From Erysipelatoclostridium sp. An173 (lineage in GTDB: Bacteria > Bacillota_I > Bacilli_A > Erysipelotrichales > Coprobacillaceae): a stretch of DNA of 59,329 bases. Both the position numbers and the translations under genes were made by a program. Each line of letters begins with the position of its first letter. Position 1 is the stretch's first letter. The notes beneath the pieces were generated by a model. That model was not told the origin of the DNA. It saw only the letters and a list, made by a program, of their open reading frames with translations, and ran no database searches. Shown piece by piece: positions 49,679 through 58,372 of this stretch. Where the stretch lies: the NCBI RefSeq assembly GCF_002160495.1, contig NZ_NFKR01000017.1, forward strand, positions 1 to 59,329, in the 5' to 3' direction.

Positions 49679-49911
49679 AACTTATTTGACACTACCTTTT
49701 TATTTTCTTTTTTTAGCTCTTTGTTTTTTTCTTGATTAAGTCTTACTTTAGCTTCATCTACTGATTCTCCATCTTTAGTTAAATAATTTTCAACAAAGCG
49801 ATCAGATATTTTATTAAATCCATCAACGAAGCCATTTTAAATTTTTTTATAATCACTAACAACTTCATCAGCAATCTTTTCATTTACCTTAACTAATTTT
49901 GATTTAGCCAT
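49675..49911 (-). pseudogene. Small helical protein gene broken by one TAA
   Basis: The frame starts at an ATG with AGGAGG before it (49909-49911), runs MAKSKLVKVNEKIADEVVSD YKKI, meets TAA at 49837-49839 (codon 25), then goes on in frame NGFVDGFNKISDRFVENYLT and KDGESVDEAKVRLNQEKNKE to a TGA at 49675. That matches a common small Firmicutes protein with a K-x-I-E-x-G-x-V pattern, where codon 25 would be Glu (GAA to TAA). It is 78 codons long and coupled to the 122-residue membrane gene. Confidence 0.65.
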
Positions 49912-50039
49912 CTTTTATACCTCCTTTGTTTTGACAGGTATAAAATATCATTGAATTATTTATGAATAATTTATAATTTGTTTCTAAAATGTTAAAATCA
50001 TCAAATTGTTGCGTTGTAACTAAAAAATTTTTTGTGCAA

Positions 50040-50085
50040 TAAAAAAGAACCTGTTTCTTTTACATCCTAAGAATCAAGTTCTTTA
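50040..50085 (-). terminator. Possible terminator of the GNAT gene
   Basis: AAAGAAC (50044-50050) pairs with GTTCTTT (50078-50084) around a 27-base loop, with U-run on minus. Confidence 0.5.
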
Positions 50086-50107
50086 TTTATATTATTTAAT
50101 ATCTATA

Positions 50108-50710
50108 TTAAATATTTTCTTCAATATAATGATTTGGATACATATCCCAATATTTTTTAAATACTCTTTTTTCATTACCATCTAAATTAATCTGATACAT
50201 TCTAAATACTACCAAAATATCTTTAGGTTGCCATTGTTCTTCATATGAATACATATATTTCATGCCACATTTTTGCATAACTTTACCACTGCCAATATTT
50301 CTTTGATCACAAGTTGCATGAATATAAGCAAAACCATCTTCTTTTAATTGTTTTAACATTGCAAGACTTACTTCACTTGCAATCCCTTTTTTCCAATAAT
50401 CTCGATGAATCCCATAACCTAAATCACCACATTTTTCTTCTAAATCAATATCAGTAACATCTGCGTATCCAACTACTTTATGACTATCTTTAGCTTCAAT
50501 AGCGTAAAAATAAGAAACTTCTTTTTGATATTCTAGATAAACTCTATCTTCTAAAAATCTTTTAGTATCATCTACTGTTTTACTGACAAACCATGGTAAA
50601 TATGTATTTACTACTTCATCTTTTAATATTTCATGTAAATCATTAATATCATTATCATTAAACTTTCTCAATATAAATCTTTCTGTTTCTATTCTAGGAC
50701 TATTTTGCAT
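50108..50710 (-). CDS. GNAT acetyltransferase, RimJ/RimL type
   Basis: 200 residues. It opens RIETERFILRKFNDNDINDL, typical of ribosomal-protein N-acetyltransferase relatives, with acetyl-CoA motif GYGIHRDYWKKGIASEVSL (near 90) and the late ATCDQRNIGSGKVMQKCG. The target could be a protein N-terminus or a small amine. It lies 11 bases after the HAD gene, so they are probably cotranscribed. TAGGAGG before the ATG. Confidence 0.85.
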   Translation of the reverse strand: MQNSPRIETERFILRKFNDNDINDLHEILKDEVVNTYLPWFVSKTVDDTKRFLEDRVYLEYQKEVSYFYAIEAKDSHKVVGYADVTDIDLEEKCGDLGYGIHRDYWKKGIASEVSLAMLKQLKEDGFAYIHATCDQRNIGSGKVMQKCGMKYMYSYEEQWQPKDILVVFRMYQINLDGNEKRVFKKYWDMYPNHYIEENI

Positions 50711-50721
50711 AAATTTACCTC

Positions 50722-51522
50722 CTAAACTTTAATATTTTTAGTCAAAACACCTAATTGTACTAATGCATAACTAACACCATCATGTTTGGCATCTTTAGAA
50801 ACATGAGTAACTTTATCGATTAAATGCTTAGCTGCAGTACCAATCAAAACACTATTGCCAGCAGCTAATAACATTTCTTCATCATTATTACTATCTCCAA
50901 AAGCATAACTATTAGCTTTATCGATATTAAAATATTCTAATAACTTGTTCATTGCTTTTCCCTTAGAATATCCTTTTAATACTACCTCTGTTTCATCTTC
51001 ATTTCTTTTAATAAAATCAAAGTATTTATCCATTTCTTTTTCAAAATTTTCTCTAGCATTTTGATTTGGATAGTGAATTGACATCTTGACAAAATGAAAA
51101 CTTGGGTCAGTTACTGGTAAAAATTTCAAACCTCTTTTTTCAATACTTTCAATCTGATTTTTCATATAATCAGATGTAATATCATTACAAAATAACCCAT
51201 TATGTCCTTCAAAATAAGCTTCAATCTGATAAGTATTTAAACAATCTAATACTTCTTTAATTTGATTTTCTGGTAATTTTGCTTCTAATAAAACCTTATC
51301 TTGATAACGAATATATGTTCCACAACCACATATAAAACCATCAAAAGGTAAAGTATAGACTTGCGCTCCTAAAGCATTAAAACTTCTTCCTGTATTTAAG
51401 AAAATTAAATGTCCTGCCTCTTTTAATTGTGCAAAACTATCATATGTTTGTTTAGTTATTTCATCTGTTTCTTCAATTCTAAGAGTTCCATCAAAATCAA
51501 AGAAAAATATTTTTTTATCCAT
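50722..51522 (-). CDS. Cof-type HAD phosphatase
   Basis: 266 residues: motif I FFFDFDGTLRIEE, motif II LNTGRS, Lys in VVLKGYSKGKAMN (near 200) and AFGDSNNDEEML as motif IV. The cap lies between motif II and the Lys, the Cof layout. It dephosphorylates sugar phosphates or cofactors. Start at 51522 behind GGGAG; the frame runs on to 51558. It overlaps the ROK gene end by 8 bases, as in three other operons here. Confidence 0.85.
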   Translation of the reverse strand: MDKKIFFFDFDGTLRIEETDEITKQTYDSFAQLKEAGHLIFLNTGRSFNALGAQVYTLPFDGFICGCGTYIRYQDKVLLEAKLPENQIKEVLDCLNTYQIEAYFEGHNGLFCNDITSDYMKNQIESIEKRGLKFLPVTDPSFHFVKMSIHYPNQNARENFEKEMDKYFDFIKRNEDETEVVLKGYSKGKAMNKLLEYFNIDKANSYAFGDSNNDEEMLLAAGNSVLIGTAAKHLIDKVTHVSKDAKHDGVSYALVQLGVLTKNIKV

Positions 51523-52516
51523 TTCTTTTCTCCCTATTATAGTCTGTATATAAATCAAATAATTTTAATATTCCTAAATAATGCAAACCATCAAGTCCAT
51601 CTTCTAACGGGTTAGTTGACTTTTCAAGATTAATTAAATAGCGTTTGCTTAAAGATTTACTAACTCCTTCTTTAATTTTAGTTAGTGATAGATTATTATC
51701 TTTTTTCATTGCGATAATTATCTTTTCAGGATCAATCGTTACCGCTACAGCTACTAAAATTAAAACAAACATATCCTCTAAAACCTCTTTAGCTGATTTA
51801 CTAGCAATCACCTCATTAATTGTTTGATTTTGATATGGTAATAATCCTAGCTCACCTGAAAATGATTGATGACCTTTGATTATATTCCCTTCAACATAAT
51901 AAGCACTTCCAATCCCAGTTTCACTCATATAAATATACGCTAAATTATTACAAGATTGTTTGGCCTTAATTGACATCATCATACTATTAACATCATTTTC
52001 AATTATAATTGGTATCGTCGTTCTCTTTTTTAAATTTAGAGCAATTTCATGTTTTGTCATATACTCACCATGATCTGTATAAAAACATTCATCTTGAATA
52101 ACTCCACTTGAAGCAATACTAATACAATTAACTACATATTTTTCTGTTATAGTGATAATAATATTTTCTAATTCTTCATTAAGTGAACAAACTATATGCT
52201 TATGAAAAATAGTATTATCTAAAATATCTTTCAATTTTAAATCTACAGTTCCTTCATCAACAAATACGGATAAGATTTGAAAATGTTCTTTAGAAAAAGT
52301 ATATCGTCCTGGACAGCTACCCCCACTAGATTGATCTACATTTTGCAAAGTTAGTATTCCTTTATTTTCTAAACTTTTTAAAATACTTCTTACTGAAGAT
52401 TGTGAAAATGATGTTTGAGCAACTAACTCGGCCATTGTTGCATTATTTAATTGATACAAATTTTTTAATAATTCAATGCTGTTCATTTTTTTTATATCTT
52501 CGGATTTATACGTCAT
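51515..52516 (-). CDS. ROK-family transcriptional regulator
   Basis: 333 residues. The winged helix is NATMAELVAQTSFSQSSVRSI; the ROK domain has IIIENDVNSMMM and SETGIGSAYYVEGNIIKGHQ, FSGELGLLP. The zinc motif (C-x-C-G-x-x-G-C) and the ATP loop D-x-G-G-T of ROK kinases are absent, so it is a regulator, not a kinase. Several starts are possible (52525 GTG, 52519 and 52516 ATG) after AGAGGTG; I use 52516. First gene of ROK-HAD-GNAT. Confidence 0.82.
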   Translation of the reverse strand: MTYKSEDIKKMNSIELLKNLYQLNNATMAELVAQTSFSQSSVRSILKSLENKGILTLQNVDQSSGGSCPGRYTFSKEHFQILSVFVDEGTVDLKLKDILDNTIFHKHIVCSLNEELENIIITITEKYVVNCISIASSGVIQDECFYTDHGEYMTKHEIALNLKKRTTIPIIIENDVNSMMMSIKAKQSCNNLAYIYMSETGIGSAYYVEGNIIKGHQSFSGELGLLPYQNQTINEVIASKSAKEVLEDMFVLILVAVAVTIDPEKIIIAMKKDNNLSLTKIKEGVSKSLSKRYLINLEKSTNPLEDGLDGLHYLGILKLFDLYTDYNREKRNG

Positions 52517-52582
52517 CATTATCACCTCTAACTTTTATTTACCCTCAACAAAAGTATATATGTATTTATCTTAAAGTTAATA

Positions 52583-52641
52583 AAAAAAGAATAATTAACA
52601 TTTAAATGCTATTAATTATCCTTTTAAATTATTATTCTTTT
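52583..52641 (-). terminator. Terminator of the TetR remnant
   Basis: AAAAAGAATAAT near 52585 pairs with ATTATTCTTTT (52631-52641), with a nested AATTAATA/ATTAATT stem, and a U-run on minus. Confidence 0.6.
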
Positions 52642-52660
52642 ATCCAAAACTAAATAAAAT

Positions 52661-52840
52661 TTATAAAGCTTTTTTGGTGGTTGTTTTGCTTTTAGCAAGA
52701 ACTGATGGTAAACAGTTTTCAATTATTGTAGCAACTTCCATTTCACTAGTCTTACAATCAGTATCAACCCAATGTTTTTAAGATCATTGTAAAACCTGCT
52801 TGAAAATTAATAAATACGCATCATACAATTTATTACTTTA
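52661..52840 (-). pseudogene. TetR-family regulator remnant (C-terminal part, frameshifted)
   Basis: No long frame exists, but three minus-strand pieces join: YDAYLLIFK, then after one lost base AGFTMILK, then after one extra A in an A-run HWVDTDCKTSEMEVATIIEN CLPSVLAKSKTTTKKAL and TAA (52661-52663). This is like the last helix pair of TetR regulators. The N-terminal domain is not seen. Confidence is moderate because the match is by pattern only. Confidence 0.5.
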
Positions 52841-52908
52841 TTTAGTATAACAAATAAATTTTAAAACAATTTTTTATCTAATAAACCATTTTATTCGATT
52901 CGGTTAAT

Positions 52909-52941
52909 TCTATCGGTGGTCTATCGGTGCTCTATCGGTGG
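52909..52941 (+). repeat. Three tandem copies of an 11-bp unit
   Basis: TCTATCGGTGG (52909-52919), TCTATCGGTGC (52920-52930), TCTATCGGTGG (52931-52941), then a T-run. The units differ at one base. They are GC-richer than the surroundings and lie in a non-coding gap (52841-53039), in which I see nothing else. Confidence 0.8.
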
Positions 52942-53039
52942 TCTTTTTTAAATATAGCCACCTTTTGCTTTAACTCCAACATATTAATCTTTTAAAAGCA
53001 ATAATTCTATTTAATAATATCTTTTTTTGATAAGATTTT

Positions 53040-54476
53040 TTACAGTTTCTTTAATATCGCTTTTAATACTTCATACATCTTTAAAAAAGAAGCTAGGTTC
53101 ATTTTTTCTTCTGGTGTATGGGCTCCTGAACATTCAGGTCCGATAGTAATAATATCTAATTCAGGGATAAGCCCTTTTAAAATTCCAATTTCTAACCCGC
53201 CATGACTAGCTTGAGTTATCATTTTAGTACCTAACTGCTCTTTAATAACTTCTTTTAAAATATCTCGCATGAATGAATTAGCTTCATAATTCCACCCAGG
53301 ATAATCCGATTCTATTTGTACACTAGCATTTAATAATGATGTCAACAGTTTGATTTCATTAGTTAATTCTTCACGAGCACTAGTCAAAGGACTACGAATT
53401 AAATAGTGACATTTTATCTTGTTATCAACAACTTCCATTTGTCCTAAATTTAATGATACCGTTGTAAGATCATCAATAACCATACTTTTTGCTTTAAAAC
53501 CATCAGGCAATAAATAAATTAAATCAATCGCTTCCTGACTAGTTTTTTCATCAAAACAAACTGGTGCTTTTTTAGGTAATTGGTTTAATGAATATGTCAA
53601 ATCAGGATCACTAAACTCTAACTCTGTTTTGATTTTAGTCATAATATTTTCAAATATTTGTTGCACAACTGATAACGAAGTATCAACAGCGAATTCTACA
53701 ACGCACTCTCTAGCAATAGCATTAGCTTTTAGACCACCAGTTATATTAACTAATCGTATTTTAGTTTTCTTAGACAGATGCTGTAACATTCTAAAAGCAA
53801 TTTTATTAGCATTTCCTCTTTCCTTACTAATAAATTTTCCTGAATGACCACCTAATAATCCTTCAATCTTTAATCTATAAGTATCCCAGTTATTATTAAT
53901 TTGATTAAGTTCTTTTGTTACAGTAACCCTTCTTCCACCTGATGAAGAAACACAAGTTACCGCTTCATTTCCAGTATCCATACTAATCATTCGTTTAGCA
54001 CGAATTTTATCAGCCGATATGTTTCGCACTCCTAACATTCCTACCTCTTCTTGAACTGTAAAAACACAATCAAGTGGTGGGTGATCAATATCTTTACTTT
54101 CTAAGATTGCTAACATATAACTAATAGCATAACCATCATCAGCTCCTAAAGTAGTTCCTTTTGCATGTAAATAACCATCTTCAACATACAATTTTAAAGG
54201 ATCATTATCAAAATCATGGTCATAATCATAGTCTTTTTCACAAACCATATCTATATGACCTTGCAACATTACTGGTGGATGATTTTCATACCCCTTAGTA
54301 CCATCTTTATAAATAATGACATTTTTCATATCATCTTGAAAATATTTCAATTTATTCTTTTTAGCAAATTCAACTAAATAATTGCTTATCTTTTCTTCAT
54401 GAAAAGATCCCCGAGGAATTTTAGAAATTTCTTCAAAATATTTAAATATTGCTATACTTTCTGTCAAAATCGCCAC
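53040..54476 (-). CDS. pepD: Aminoacyl-histidine dipeptidase (PepD, M20 family)
   Basis: 478 residues. The metal site of M20C peptidases is clear: MLQGHIDMVCEKD (near 72) with first His and Asp, TTLGADDGYAISYM with the bridging Asp, and FTVQEEVGMLGV with the catalytic Glu pair. An inserted domain (about 180-400) contains GLLGGHSGKFISKERGNANK. It cleaves dipeptides such as carnosine or Xaa-His in the cytosol. It starts at a GTG behind GAGGGGG. Confidence 0.88.
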   Translation of the reverse strand: MAILTESIAIFKYFEEISKIPRGSFHEEKISNYLVEFAKKNKLKYFQDDMKNVIIYKDGTKGYENHPPVMLQGHIDMVCEKDYDYDHDFDNDPLKLYVEDGYLHAKGTTLGADDGYAISYMLAILESKDIDHPPLDCVFTVQEEVGMLGVRNISADKIRAKRMISMDTGNEAVTCVSSSGGRRVTVTKELNQINNNWDTYRLKIEGLLGGHSGKFISKERGNANKIAFRMLQHLSKKTKIRLVNITGGLKANAIARECVVEFAVDTSLSVVQQIFENIMTKIKTELEFSDPDLTYSLNQLPKKAPVCFDEKTSQEAIDLIYLLPDGFKAKSMVIDDLTTVSLNLGQMEVVDNKIKCHYLIRSPLTSAREELTNEIKLLTSLLNASVQIESDYPGWNYEANSFMRDILKEVIKEQLGTKMITQASHGGLEIGILKGLIPELDIITIGPECSGAHTPEEKMNLASFLKMYEVLKAILKKL

Positions 54477-54507
54477 AATTTTTCCCCCTCGTTTAATATA
54501 TCATTAA

Positions 54508-54735
54508 CTATTTTTCTTTCTTTATTAATATCATTTTTTGTTTATCTTTACAATTAGGACATTTTAAATAAATTGTTCCCACATAATTATTTAAATTACC
54601 AACTATATTAAAGATAGATGGCTGACATTTACATTTACACTTCTCACATTTAAAACAATACTTCTTTTTTATATATACTGCTCTTATAAACATAAATACT
54701 AACAAAGCAATTATAACTAATATTATCCACCACAT
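54508..54735 (-). CDS. Small membrane protein with zinc-ribbon-like cysteines
   Basis: 75 residues from the ATG at 54735 (AGAGGTG before it). One N-terminal helix (WWIILVIIALLVFMFIRAVY), then CFKCEKCKCKCQP and KCPNCKDKQKM, seven Cys in two clusters that could bind zinc. The family is unknown. It lies about 30 bases after the pepD start region, on the same strand, so it may precede pepD in one transcript. Confidence 0.65.
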   Translation of the reverse strand: MWWIILVIIALLVFMFIRAVYIKKKYCFKCEKCKCKCQPSIFNIVGNLNNYVGTIYLKCPNCKDKQKMILIKKEK

Positions 54736-54745
54736 ATTTACACCT

Positions 54746-54890
54746 CTAATTATAAATTTCAATTACTTCTGCTTTTCCAACATCTTCTTCGAAGCTATCA
54801 TTATAGATATTCTTAATATTGCATTTTCTTAGCTAATCGGCATTAATTTTTAATATCATTTACAAATTTAACTACTATATTAATAACTCC
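54746..54890 (-). pseudogene. Degraded small gene of unknown family
   Basis: The minus strand reads INAD, TAG, then LRKCNIKNIYNDSFEEDVGK AEVIEIYN and TAG (54746-54748). Upstream, after the VOC stop, another frame gives VVKFVNDIKN. The pieces look like one small protein broken by a stop and a frameshift. I do not recognise it. Confidence 0.3.
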
Positions 54891-55302
54891 CTGTTATTTC
54901 TAAAATATTACCATCTGGATCGATTACATTAAAATAATAATACGGCATACGAATATTCACATACATTATTTGAGAAACCTTTCCTATTTTCAATGACTTT
55001 ATTCTTTGGTACTCACTTTTTAAATCATCTGCTTCAAAATTAAAAATAACAGCATTATTCTTTTTATAACCATCTTCTTTAAAAAAATCATCAATATAAG
55101 CTTGATTAAAATGAATATCCTGTTCCTCTTTTAAAAGCTTTTTATCATATTTTTTATTATAAAGCGCTAACTGATTACCACAATCAAATACTATCCACCT
55201 ATCATCATTGCAATATAATGGTTCTTTTTGTAAAAGTAATTTATAAAAATTCAAAGATTTTTCTATATCTTCAACACATATATAAGTAGTTTATAATCTC
55301 AT
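54880..55302 (-). pseudogene. VOC/glyoxalase-family gene with stop at codon 4
   Basis: The open part (54880-55254) reads NFYKLLLQKEPLYCNDDRWI and ends FNVIDPDGNILEITG, the two halves of a VOC (glyoxalase/bleomycin-resistance) fold. Upstream the frame continues TTYICVEDIEKSLNFYKLL, the normal start of this family. There is an ATG (55300-55302) behind GAAAGGAA, but codon 4 is TAA (55291-55293). Unless the stop is read through or a later start is used, it is dead. No metal ligands were tested. Confidence 0.7.
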
Positions 55303-55466
55303 ATTATTATTCCTTTCAAACTGTAATCATTTATATCTATAATTATAATATCCACTTACTATGATTGCTATCTTTTTGCAATGAAATACTAGTTATCTGA
55401 TATTATCCACAGTTCATATTCTTTTTTATATAAAATGTTATTAAATCATTACTGCTTTAGATACTT

Positions 55467-55553
55467 ATGATAATATATGAAGATTTATTTTAATTTGTTG
55501 CGATACATATTGCATTAATCTCTTTAATTATAAAGATTACCAAAAGAAAATAA
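55467..55553 (+). pseudogene. Holin-like type I toxin remnant
   Basis: A 28-codon frame: MIIYEDLF, TAA (55491-55493), FVAIHIALISLIIKITKRK and TAA (55551-55553). It has the layout of the small Fst/TxpA-like holin-like toxins of Firmicutes: acidic start, one membrane helix, basic end, and a stop running straight into the hairpin TAACCGCCC. The stop at codon 9 should make it inactive. The call rests on remembered pattern and on the antisense arrangement downstream. Confidence 0.5.
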
Positions 55554-55636
55554 CCGCCCAACATCAATTGTAACGGTTATATTTTTTGAATAACTTTTAT
55601 TCTTGGAACAACTACTTAACGATAGCTCCTTTTTCA
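55540..55636 (-). ncRNA. Candidate antisense RNA (type I antitoxin)
   Basis: On the minus strand a promoter TTGTAA (55664-55669), 16 bases, TATAAT (55642-55647) drives a transcript of about 95 bases. It passes a GGAGC...GTTCC hairpin (55600-55630) and ends at the shared terminator AACCG/CGGTT (near 55552-55575) with U-rich tail. Its 3' end is complementary to the toxin message. This is the converging layout of Fst-family loci. Confidence 0.45.
55551..55583. terminator. Bidirectional terminator of the toxin/antisense pair
   Basis: TAACCG (55551-55556) pairs with CGGTTA (near 55572-55577) around a loop with TCAATTG, followed by six T on plus and by T-rich sequence on minus. Confidence 0.6.
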
Positions 55637-55934
55637 CTTATATTATACGCAACTATGTTATTTTTACAACAATTTTTAATTGTATATTTTATATTAATCT
55701 TTACTATTTTATAATAATAGAAAATAATTGTAATATAACTGACTATCCTAATAAAAATAGTTAAATTATTATATTAAAATTAATATTTATCTACAATTTA
55801 ATGACAAATCATCTGTATTTTATAATCAGGTTATTTCTGTCATGGTAAGGGTAATTGTATATTACATATGCAAATAGCTAGATAGATATTTATAACGATA
55901 ACTAAACTGATGTTAAGTTCACTCTAAAAACTAG
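55584..55934. other. Gene-free AT-rich stretch
   Basis: Apart from the antitoxin promoter at 55642-55669, no frame, ribosome site or hairpin of note is seen. No long frame is present between 55303 and 56455; that gap holds only the toxin locus, two terminators and the lysS fragment. Confidence 0.5.
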
Positions 55935-55966
55935 AAAAGGTAAGGAATGCGACTCCTTACCTTTTT
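55935..55966 (-). terminator. Strong terminator downstream of the lysS fragment
   Basis: AAAAGGTAAGGA (55935-55946) pairs with TCCTTACCTTTT (55954-55965). It would end a minus transcript from the lysS fragment, and looks like the original lysS terminator. Confidence 0.75.
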
Positions 55967-56070
55967 GCATTTGATACAATACTTTTCGATTTACAAGCAG
56001 ATTATAACATATAACCGCCTAATTTCAAGTATGCCAATTTTTTGCTATTTTATACTTTTTAATTTATCAA

Positions 56071-56232
<162 letters not shown>

Positions 56233-56330
56233 TACATAATTTTTATATATATTTTTACATGTTATTTTGTATTAGTAAACGACTAAAAAAATATATAGCT
56301 TGTAGATTTTATATATAGTTATCTTATCTT

Positions 56331-56350
56331 GTATGCCAGAATGTATGCCA
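56331..56350 (+). repeat. Direct repeat GTATGCCA
   Basis: GTATGCCA occurs at 56331-56338 and 56343-56350, a 12-base period, in an otherwise very AT-rich 200-base gap next to the lysS fragment. The rest of 56233-56455 holds nothing recognisable. Confidence 0.7.
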
Positions 56351-56455
56351 CTACTTTATATTCATGTTATGTGTTTATTTTAATAATTAGTACGTTTTTA
56401 ATAAAGATAATAAAAGTACACATTTACTCTAATGATAAGTAAACACGATAGAAAT

Positions 56456-57049
56456 CTATTTGCAACTTTCAAAGTCTGGTCTTATACTGTCAATATATCT
56501 AAATGTATCATTTTCATATTCAAAATGCAAAATACAACAATTAGTTAATCCACCTTGATTATTTACAACACTAGGATCCGTTACACTACTTAAAAAAGAA
56601 TAACACGCTCCTCCATGCGAAACAGCAAGTACACATTGATGATCCATCTTATCCATAATTTCTTTTAAGATACCTGCCACCCTATCAACTACATCTTGAA
56701 AATACTCTCCACCATAATGTGGGAATAAATCATCATAATCAAATGACCAATCTATTTTAGGATTTAAATCTTCACTTTCACCCTCAAAAATACCAAAATT
56801 TCTTTCTTTTAGCTGTTTTAATCGTTTATATTCAACCTTATGATCAGTAACTATTTCTAGCGTATCACAACACCTCTCAGCTGTAGAACTATAATAATGA
56901 TCAAATTGAATATCTTTTAAAATTTCTCGAACTGCCTTTGCTTGTTTTACTCCGTTTTCCGTTAATGGAGAATCACACCATCCTTGAATTTTTCTTCTTA
57001 CATTAAATAACGTTTCTCCATGTCTCATTAAATATAGATGTTTGACCAT
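56456..57049 (-). CDS. Histidine phosphatase (phosphoglycerate mutase family)
   Basis: 197 residues. HLYLMRHGETLFNVRRKIQG carries the RHG active-site His, and VLAVSHGGACYSFL the second His; FERNFG-like motif KERNFGIFEGES gives the acid. It is a small-molecule phosphatase, or cofactor-dependent mutase; sequence alone cannot tell. AAGGAAGG before the ATG. It follows the alcohol dehydrogenase by 43 bases on the same strand. Confidence 0.85.
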   Translation of the reverse strand: MVKHLYLMRHGETLFNVRRKIQGWCDSPLTENGVKQAKAVREILKDIQFDHYYSSTAERCCDTLEIVTDHKVEYKRLKQLKERNFGIFEGESEDLNPKIDWSFDYDDLFPHYGGEYFQDVVDRVAGILKEIMDKMDHQCVLAVSHGGACYSFLSSVTDPSVVNNQGGLTNCCILHFEYENDTFRYIDSIRPDFESCK

Positions 57050-57092
57050 AATAATGCCTTCCTTTCTCTCTAATCAAACCAATACAATATCG

Positions 57093-58247
57093 CTATTTGC
57101 AACGCAATAATAATTCATATATCTCTTCTCTTGTTAATTCTCTAGGACCTGTATTAGAAATCTCACATGTCTGAGACACAGTTCTTGCTATATCTTCCGT
57201 TAGCTCATATCCTAATTCTGTAAATGTAGTTGACAGTTGAGCCTCCTTGATTAATTTCTCTAATGCCTCTATTCCTTTTAATGCTATATTTTCTTCTGAA
57301 TCTTTATCATGAATTTCCATAATAACACGTGAAAATCTAGCAAACTTAGATATATCTCCCTTATAAACGGCTCTATAGTACGCCGGTTGAATAACTGCAA
57401 GTTGTTGTCCATGTGTACCATGAGAATAAGCTCCTAATGCATTTTCAATTTTATGTGCTTGAAAGTCACCAGGCTTACCAACATTAAACAAAAATGTTTG
57501 TACCAATGATGAATCCCACATTAAATTAGATCGAACTTCTAAGCTATCATTTCCATGAATCAATTCTCTCATATTGTAAATAATATCTTTCATTAAACCT
57601 TCATTCAATAAGTCTGATACATTAGTGGTTTTTCCAAAATAAGTTTCCATACAATGTGTCAAACTGTCAAATACTCCAGGCATAAATACTTTAAGAGGAA
57701 CTGTCATAATATAATTTGGATCTTCGATTACAAATTTAGCATACGGACCAGTTAACGTTTTCTTCTCATGTCTTTTTTCATATGTTACTGCTCCTAAACA
57801 ATCCATCTCCGCTCCTGCTCCGGATAAAGTTAAAATGACAGCAAAATTTCCCATATTTTCTGGAATTACTCCTTTTTCTAATTGAGCTTCCCAAATATCC
57901 TCATTAATTTCAGTACCTGAGCAAATGACTTTACAACAATCGATGACAGATCCTCCACCGATAGCAAGGATTAAATCAACATTATTTTCTTTATATAGCT
58001 TAATTCCATCCAAAACTTTTTCATAAGTAGGATTTGCTGATATTCCTGGAAAATCAATAATATTCTTTCCGCATTCCCCCAAGACCTCGATAACTTCGTC
58101 ATAGATACCATTTCTTTTGATTGATTCTTGACCATAAGCGAGCATTATATTCTTGCCATAATGCTTTAATTCGTCTTTAAGATATCTCTTGACACTGTTT
58201 TTACCAAAATATACCTTTACAGGCATTTGATATACAAAATCTTTCAC
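57093..58247 (-). CDS. Iron-containing alcohol dehydrogenase
   Basis: 384 residues. GGGSVIDCCKVICSG (near 97) binds NAD(P); metal-site residues are in VFDSLTHCMETYFG and GTHGQQLAVIQPAYY. I start it at a GTG (58247) seven bases after GGGAG; the frame runs to 58322, into the TetR promoter. It is divergent from a TetR gene, which should control it. Its substrate is not known. It resembles the dehydrogenase at 47945. Confidence 0.85.
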   Translation of the reverse strand: MKDFVYQMPVKVYFGKNSVKRYLKDELKHYGKNIMLAYGQESIKRNGIYDEVIEVLGECGKNIIDFPGISANPTYEKVLDGIKLYKENNVDLILAIGGGSVIDCCKVICSGTEINEDIWEAQLEKGVIPENMGNFAVILTLSGAGAEMDCLGAVTYEKRHEKKTLTGPYAKFVIEDPNYIMTVPLKVFMPGVFDSLTHCMETYFGKTTNVSDLLNEGLMKDIIYNMRELIHGNDSLEVRSNLMWDSSLVQTFLFNVGKPGDFQAHKIENALGAYSHGTHGQQLAVIQPAYYRAVYKGDISKFARFSRVIMEIHDKDSEENIALKGIEALEKLIKEAQLSTTFTELGYELTEDIARTVSQTCEISNTGPRELTREEIYELLLRCK

Positions 58248-58272
58248 AATATCTCTCCCTTCTATAAGGGAC

Positions 58273-58319
58273 ATATCGTCTCTTATATAAAACATAATAA
58301 GTGATATCGTGTCTCTTGT
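58273..58319. promoter_or_regulatory. Candidate TetR operator repeats
   Basis: ATATCGTCTCTT (58273-58284) and ATATCGTGTCTCTT (58304-58317) are near-copies 31 bases apart (three helical turns), between the divergent dehydrogenase and TetR genes. They are GC-richer than the surroundings. Binding by the TetR protein is inferred. Confidence 0.5.
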
Positions 58320-58372
58320 CAATTGAATTTTTTTTATTTGTTTGCTATAATCTAAAAGAAAGAGTGATGATA

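Noticed and set aside
52909-52941. CRISPR array
   Set aside because: The repeat unit is 11 bases with no spacers; CRISPR repeats are longer and separated by unique spacers. No cas genes are present.
54880-55254. Intact short VOC protein starting at the inner position
   Set aside because: The upstream frame continues the conserved N-terminus behind a ribosome site and an ATG, with only a TAA at codon 4, so a nonsense-mutated gene explains it better.
56233-56455. Integrase gene remnant next to the lysS fragment
   Set aside because: All six frames were read here and none shows recombinase motifs; only the GTATGCCA repeat stands out.
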